Shown here piece by piece: positions 59,336 through 64,000 of a DNA stretch of 64,000 nt. The notes beneath the pieces were generated by a model. The model was not told the DNA's origin and made no database searches. It was given only the letters and a program-made list of their open reading frames with translations. The position numbers were made by a program, and so were the translations under genes. Position 1 is the first letter of the stretch. Each line of letters opens with the position of its first letter. The stretch is taken from positions 4,389,297-4,453,296 of the forward strand of contig NZ_CP019936.1 of assembly GCF_002009425.1 (NCBI RefSeq), read 5' to 3'. The DNA is from Thiosocius teredinicola. Its GTDB lineage: Bacteria; Pseudomonadota; Gammaproteobacteria; Chromatiales; Chromatiaceae.

Positions 59336-61423
59336 TTATGGGGCCGGGGAGCGCGCGTCAACCTCGGATTGGAGCAGCGGTAGCCCTGCGGACAACAAGC
59401 TACGCAAACGCTGTTCGAGCTGGACAACACCATCCACGGAAAAACGCCGTCGCAATAACGGTATAGCACAATGCTGCAGAATCGCTGCGACAGCCAGAGG
59501 CAGATCGCAAGCATCGGCGGCTTGCGCACACAGCACGACGACCGCTTTCCAAATCAATGCATCTGCGGTGGTTATTCCGCGTACACCCGATGCCACACGC
59601 TCGAGCTCGCGCAGGTCATGCACACCGAGCGTCATGTCGCCGCAATCTCGCGACCTGAGCAGCTCGACCGCCACGTCCGGATCGAGTGACGCCTGGGCGC
59701 CGCCCAGGGTCCAGGGCAGATCCTGCCGGAAATGAAAGGCAGCGCTGGCGACAGGCGATTCGCCGGCCTCTCCGACACCGCGCAGCATGAACACCGACGG
59801 GGCCGCCACCGCGGGATCGATGCGCGTGCCCAAGCGTACCGCTTGAAACCCCGCCGATTGCCAGAAGCGAAGCAGCGGCAACTCAATACTATGGGCACAA
59901 CCAATCGCGGCGAAGTCGTTTAGCGCAGCCCAATCGGCAACCGCATCGAGCAACCGGGTCGCGACTCTGTGCCTGCGCAAGTCGGGATGCACAGCGATGC
60001 GTTGCACGCGCAGCAAGCGCAACCCGAGAAAGGCATCCAGCCCGGCATGTGCCGCCAGTGACTGCGGCAACAGATGACCGCGCGGGCGGCGTTGTCCTCG
60101 CATGATCGCATGCGATAGCGTGGCGTCGAACCCACCTTCCTCGACCGCCATCACGACCCCAACGACCTGCGCGTCACGGCTCGCCGCCCATAGGTGCACG
60201 TCGGGATTATCGAGCAGCTGACGCAGGTCTGATGGGCGCGTCTGGTAGTGCGCATTGACCAGCAAGCCAAACAGTGCGCGTAGCGCCTGTTCATCGCCGA
60301 CCAGCGCGTCGATGTCGAGCCTGGACACGACAACATCGCCGCACGATGGCGCAGCCGCGAGATCCACATTGAGCAACAGCAAATCGTCAACCAATGCCTC
60401 GAGCGCATCGGCATTGCGCCAACGCACCGGATGGCTGAGGCGGACGTCCTGCACCTGGCGAAACTGCCGATCGAGCTGCCGGCGAAAACGCAGATCGAAT
60501 CCACGCCCACTGCCCTCGTAGCCATGCACCGTCGACGCAAACACCAGGCGGTTTGCGCGCTCGATCACGTCGTTCAACACCGCGACCGGAATCGCTGCCG
60601 CTTCATCGACGATGACCAATCCATCGCTGTCTTCCTGCATCGCCAACCACTCTGTCGGTAGACGAAACTGCAAGCTACCGTTGCCAACCAACAGGTCGTC
60701 GACCTTGTCCGTAGGCCTGTCGGCGAGCCGTGCAGCGTGTCGAAACAGCGTATTGACCGCGCGCCTGTGCGGCGCAATCACGGTCACGTGCGGATAGCCG
60801 CTCAACAGCAGTTGCGCTGCTGCGACACCCAGTGCCGTCGACTTGCCCCTGCCTCGATCGGCCGTCACCACCAACGGCCGCCGTGCGTGACCTCGCGCGA
60901 CGCGCTCGACACGTTCAACCAAGTGCTGTTGATCCCGGTTCAGCACGATGACTTCATCCCGAGCCGGTGCAAGCCGTGGTGCCTGCCGGTCGAGGTCATG
61001 CACCTGGACTACGGCAGGGTGGTCGACGACAAAAGCCAGCAGGCGTTGAATAAACAGGCCGCGCATCTCACCGATGTCGCGCGGGTAGGCGGCGAAACGG
61101 CGCTTGTCCGGGTCTGCAAAAGACGCCCACTGTTCGAGTGGCGGGGTGATCAGCAGACAATCCCCTCCGCCGCGCAAGGTGCCCGCGGCAGCAGCAAAAG
61201 CATCCGGATGGAAACCCTGACATGCGTCGACCACCAGCATGTCGCACTCACCACCGAGGCGCGATGCCACCTTGTTTGCCGGTGTCGCGACGAAAGGCGA
61301 AGGCGCCTGCTCGGCGACCCACAGCACCTGCGCCGATGCGGCAGGACCGAAGGCATTCAGCAGCCAATCGGCCACATGCGATGCCGCATGCGGCAACAAC
61401 AGCAAACGACGATCGACCGGCAT
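59336..61423 (-). CDS. tmcA: tRNA(Met) cytidine acetyltransferase TmcA
   Basis: A 695-residue enzyme. Domain order: N-terminal DUF1726-like domain, helicase-type ATPase (VVTADRGRGKSTALGVAAAQ, Walker A near 195; GLVIVDEAAAIPVAVLND, Walker B), GNAT acetyltransferase (IAVHPDLRRHRVATRLLDAVADW), and a C-terminal tRNA-binding region. It acetylates C34 of elongator tRNA-Met using ATP and acetyl-CoA. The start at 61423 is 4 bases behind the stop of the upstream gene, so both share a transcript. Full length compared with the E. coli protein (671). Confidence 0.92.
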   Translation of the reverse strand: MPVDRRLLLLPHAASHVADWLLNAFGPAASAQVLWVAEQAPSPFVATPANKVASRLGGECDMLVVDACQGFHPDAFAAAAGTLRGGGDCLLITPPLEQWASFADPDKRRFAAYPRDIGEMRGLFIQRLLAFVVDHPAVVQVHDLDRQAPRLAPARDEVIVLNRDQQHLVERVERVARGHARRPLVVTADRGRGKSTALGVAAAQLLLSGYPHVTVIAPHRRAVNTLFRHAARLADRPTDKVDDLLVGNGSLQFRLPTEWLAMQEDSDGLVIVDEAAAIPVAVLNDVIERANRLVFASTVHGYEGSGRGFDLRFRRQLDRQFRQVQDVRLSHPVRWRNADALEALVDDLLLLNVDLAAAPSCGDVVVSRLDIDALVGDEQALRALFGLLVNAHYQTRPSDLRQLLDNPDVHLWAASRDAQVVGVVMAVEEGGFDATLSHAIMRGQRRPRGHLLPQSLAAHAGLDAFLGLRLLRVQRIAVHPDLRRHRVATRLLDAVADWAALNDFAAIGCAHSIELPLLRFWQSAGFQAVRLGTRIDPAVAAPSVFMLRGVGEAGESPVASAAFHFRQDLPWTLGGAQASLDPDVAVELLRSRDCGDMTLGVHDLRELERVASGVRGITTADALIWKAVVVLCAQAADACDLPLAVAAILQHCAIPLLRRRFSVDGVVQLEQRLRSLLSAGLPLLQSEVDARSPAP

Positions 61424-61427
61424 CAGC

Positions 61428-62297
61428 TCACTCTGACCAAATGAACGGCTCTTCGTAGTGTGCTGATGCGTTACGTGAGCGCTGCATGCGCGCCTGCACC
61501 CGCGCCACGCGGATCACGTCCTCGTTGATCGTCTTTGGATAGAGCCTAAACAATCGCGCGACCGCTTGCGCACGGCGCGCGGCCGATATCTCAAGCTTGC
61601 TGCGCTCCTGGTCGCCGAGGTGATGCAGTTGCAGCAGGGCGGGCGCCCACCAATCGACGAACGCTTGCGCAAGGCGTTGAAGCTCGGCATCTTCCCAGTC
61701 GGTTTTCAGCATCAGGCGCGGGAAATGCGATGCGGGATAGGCGACGCCGGCCGCACAATGTCCGCCACCGTGTGCATCGCGGCTGAACCACATACCTTCC
61801 GGGTAACGACCGGCACGATCGCGCAGCACGGCCTCCAATGCGTCGAGCTCGACAAATTCGCTGCGCGCTGCCTGTCCCGGCAACCAGCGCGGCGACTCGG
61901 CCGGCGGCACCGGCTCGTCGTGCAACAGGCTGTCGATCAACACCAGCGGTTCGCGGGTGATTGCATCGAGCAACCAATACTCGCGAATATCCTGCAGCGG
62001 AAACGGCGTCTGCTCGGCAAAGGCCTCCAATGCACCGATCAACGGCTGACCGATCTGTTCGATGAGGTCGCCGGCCGCGGTGCCACGTACCATCGCGCGG
62101 CGCAGTCCGTCTTTGGCGCTCCAGGTGCCGAAACGCACCTCTGAAAGCCCCGAGTGGGCGAGAATATCGGGATGCGCGGCATACAGCACCCAATGCCGAC
62201 CGTCCGTGCTCTCGGCTTCGCCGGCACCGACGCGCACTACCTGCAGCACTCCCTGAAACGGCGACATGATGCGACGGGCGAAACAGTCGACGATCAT
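61428..62297 (-). CDS. Hypothetical protein coupled to tmcA
   Basis: A 289-residue soluble protein of no family I recognise. It shows alternating helix/strand (QGVLQVVRVGAGEAESTDGRHWVLYAAHPDILAHSGLSEVRFGTW) and a motif WFSRDAHGGGHCAAGVAYPASHFP, in which the His/Cys arrangement could be catalytic. The C-terminal 70 residues are helical and basic. Adjacent gene tmcA begins 4 bases after its stop. ATG 62297 or ATG 62267 may be used. A role linked to translation or tRNA is only guilt by association. Confidence 0.7.
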   Translation of the reverse strand: MIVDCFARRIMSPFQGVLQVVRVGAGEAESTDGRHWVLYAAHPDILAHSGLSEVRFGTWSAKDGLRRAMVRGTAAGDLIEQIGQPLIGALEAFAEQTPFPLQDIREYWLLDAITREPLVLIDSLLHDEPVPPAESPRWLPGQAARSEFVELDALEAVLRDRAGRYPEGMWFSRDAHGGGHCAAGVAYPASHFPRLMLKTDWEDAELQRLAQAFVDWWAPALLQLHHLGDQERSKLEISAARRAQAVARLFRLYPKTINEDVIRVARVQARMQRSRNASAHYEEPFIWSE

Positions 62298-62452
62298 GGT
62301 GACAGCCGCCCGTTTTGCGCATCCAACAACAGTCTGTCACTCGATGCTGCAATCACGATCGTCACCGCACACGGCATTGATGCGTTATCGCCGAGTTGCC
62401 GCTGCGCTTCGCCGGTCATGATGAAAACTGGTTCCTTACGCTGGAAATCCCA

Positions 62453-64000
62453 CTACTCAGAGTTAAGCACCTGAAGCGGTGGTACGCCAAGCAGACGGCG
62501 CGTCGCCAGCCAACCGACAAAGGCAACCACCAGCGTGCCGCCGCCGATACCCAGCCACCAGGTCGCCGCACTTACCCTGCCCGGCAGGTCGAACAACTCG
62601 ACAGCGATCAGGTAGCCGCTGACACTGGCCAATACCGCCGCGAGCAATCCACCGATGAAACCGAGCAGCCCGAACTCGGCCAATACGGCCGACAGCAGGC
62701 GACGGCGCGACGCCCCGAGCGTGCGCATCACCGCAACCTCGCGTGCGCGCTCGTCCTTGCTGACCTGGGTCGCAGCGAGGGTTACCAGCGCGGCCGCAAC
62801 CAGGGTGAACACGAACACCATCTCCACTGCCAGCGCACCGCGATCCATGATGTCGCGCACCTGCGACATGATCGGCCGGATATCCAACGCCGATACCGCG
62901 GGGAAGCGCTCGACCAGGTCGCGTGTGAAGTGCTCGGTGGTCTCGTCGAGATAGATGCTCGACAGGTAGGCGACCGGCAGTTGTTCCGCCATCGACGGTG
63001 TACCGACGACGAAGAAGTTCACATTGAACGAATCCCAGGCCACGGTGCGCAGGCTCTTCACTGCGGCCTCGACCTGCTGACCGGCGACATCGAAGGTCAG
63101 CGTATCGCCGACCTTGATCCCCAGGTTGTCGGCCACGCCGACCTCGACCGAGAAGCCCGGCTGCACCGCTGCTGCGCCGCTCCACCATTGGCCGGCGCGC
63201 AGCCGGTTGTCTTTCTGCATGTCACTGCTGAAACCGAGGCTGTATTCACGCGTCGCCAGACGTTTCGAACGGATGTCGTCGTAGTTATCCGGATTGACCG
63301 GCCTGCCGCTGATCGCCATCAGGCGGGCGCGCGTTGTGGCATGCAACCCGGAGTTGGGAATCGCGCGTTCGTCGAGCATCGCCTGCACCGCAGCGCGCTC
63401 TTCCGGTTGAATGTTGATCAGAAAGTGATTGGGCGCCTGTGTCGGCAGGTTGCCCTGCCAGGTGTCGACGATATCGACACGCACCACTGCAAGCATCAAC
63501 AGCAAGGTGATACCGAGCCCAAACCCGGCCAACTGCAGCAAGGTCAGCTGCGGATAGCGCGCCAGCGCGGCCAGACCGAGGGTTGCCGTGCCGCCTGCCC
63601 GGCGCAGCGGCGCCAGCAGTCTCAGCATCAGCCAGCCCGCGCCCATCATCAAGGCGATCGCCGCGAGCAACGCCAACGCCATGCCGGTTGCCAGCTTCAG
63701 ATCCTGCACCTGCCAGATCATCAGGCCGACAAACACCGCGGCGGCCAGCAGCCAGACCAACCAGGTGGCCAGGCTCGGCGCATCGATCTCGCGCCGCAGC
63801 ACGCGCAATGGCGGCACGCGCCCGACGCGCAGCAAGGTCGGCATCGCGAAACCGATTGCCAGGCTGAGGCCGAACAACAGGCCGACGAGTACGGGGCGCC
63901 ACCCCGGCGCCGGCAGCGCCTCGCCGAACCAGTCACCGACCACTGCAACAAGCGCCTGCTGCCCCAGCAGACCGACCAGGCTGCCGCCCAGCGTGGCGAC
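62453..64000 (-). CDS. ybbP: ABC transporter permease, FtsX-like (YbbP type), 5' end outside window
   Basis: The frame is open from base 64000 to the stop at 62453 (more than 515 residues), so the N-terminus lies beyond the window. Visible parts: hydrophobic segments in the first 150 residues, a periplasmic MacB-PCD-like domain (LLAVVRVDIVDTWQGNLPTQAPNHFLINIQPEERA ...), and the FtsX permease block (VFTLVAAALVTLAATQVSKDERAREVAVMRTLGASRRRLLSAVLAEFGLLGFIGG) ending with VPPLQVLNSE, the usual YbbP end. The ATPase partner would be upstream. Such systems act on lipids, lipoproteins or cell-wall enzymes. A 155-bp gap separates it from the next gene downstream; nothing is seen there. Confidence 0.85.
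   Translation of the reverse strand, partial: VATLGGSLVGLLGQQALVAVVGDWFGEALPAPGWRPVLVGLLFGLSLAIGFAMPTLLRVGRVPPLRVLRREIDAPSLATWLVWLLAAAVFVGLMIWQVQDLKLATGMALALLAAIALMMGAGWLMLRLLAPLRRAGGTATLGLAALARYPQLTLLQLAGFGLGITLLLMLAVVRVDIVDTWQGNLPTQAPNHFLINIQPEERAAVQAMLDERAIPNSGLHATTRARLMAISGRPVNPDNYDDIRSKRLATREYSLGFSSDMQKDNRLRAGQWWSGAAAVQPGFSVEVGVADNLGIKVGDTLTFDVAGQQVEAAVKSLRTVAWDSFNVNFFVVGTPSMAEQLPVAYLSSIYLDETTEHFTRDLVERFPAVSALDIRPIMSQVRDIMDRGALAVEMVFVFTLVAAALVTLAATQVSKDERAREVAVMRTLGASRRRLLSAVLAEFGLLGFIGGLLAAVLASVSGYLIAVELFDLPGRVSAATWWLGIGGGTLVVAFVGWLATRRLLGVPPLQVLNSE

Overview
The window looks like a piece of a gammaproteobacterial chromosome, probably from a halotolerant sulfur-oxidising bacterium. Gene content supports this: a tyrosine/glycine-rich sulfur globule protein (37802-38164), a two-cysteine ArsR repressor of the persulfide-sensing type (52121-52459), a complete N-acetylglutaminylglutamine amide (NAGGN) osmolyte operon (2992-7647), a paired DUF1538 membrane system with its own P-II and CBS proteins (56524-58815), and ordinary gammaproteobacterial housekeeping genes (dacC, D-amino acid aminotransferase, ybeD, lipB, selO, zapE, truC, bcp, tmcA). 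All identifications come from reading translations by eye; no database search was run.

Layout. 1-2.3 kb: cell-wall and lipoate genes (dacC end, aminotransferase, ybeD, lipB). 2.3-7.7 kb: a MarR regulator divergent from the three-gene NAGGN operon, closed by a clear terminator. 7.8-31 kb: an accessory region of about 24 small, mostly unrelated and mostly plus-strand genes, richer in A+T at its left end. Several junctions between about 8.4 and 21.7 kb carry attC-like integron sites, four of them sharing the 10-mer CAGCACTCCG. A separate 21-bp hairpin family (loop near GGGTCAGAG, stems that change in a compensated way) is scattered from 10.1 to 17.3 kb. No integrase gene is visible, so this resembles an integrase-less cassette cluster (CALIN) in decay. 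It holds a P-loop ATPase, several lipoproteins and membrane proteins, a GFA protein, three PEP-CTERM-type proteins, an LprI-like protein, a methyltransferase with a decayed duplicate, a kinase-like protein, LysE, YCII/DHFR-like genes, a DUF2314 protein, an exported Trm112-like protein and an RDD protein.

31-46 kb: core-like genes again: glutathione peroxidase with DUF3429, a MerR regulator facing a photolyase-GST pair, malate:quinone oxidoreductase, the sulfur globule gene, a SIMPL protein, SelO, a cytosolic M15-like peptidase paired with a lipoprotein, a hydrolase-like/TlpA fusion and a TraB-family membrane protein. 46.3-55.7 kb, minus strand: an RND efflux pair, ZapE, and an apparent operon of hybrid histidine kinase, REC-PAS regulator and ArsR repressor. 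The sulfur globule and RND promoters share an exact 13-mer over their -10 boxes. 55.7-64 kb: truC, the DUF1538-DUF1538-PII-CBS operon, bcp, tmcA with an unknown coupled gene, and the end of an FtsX-type ABC permease that runs off the window.

No tRNA, rRNA, CRISPR array, complete insertion sequence or prophage was recognised.
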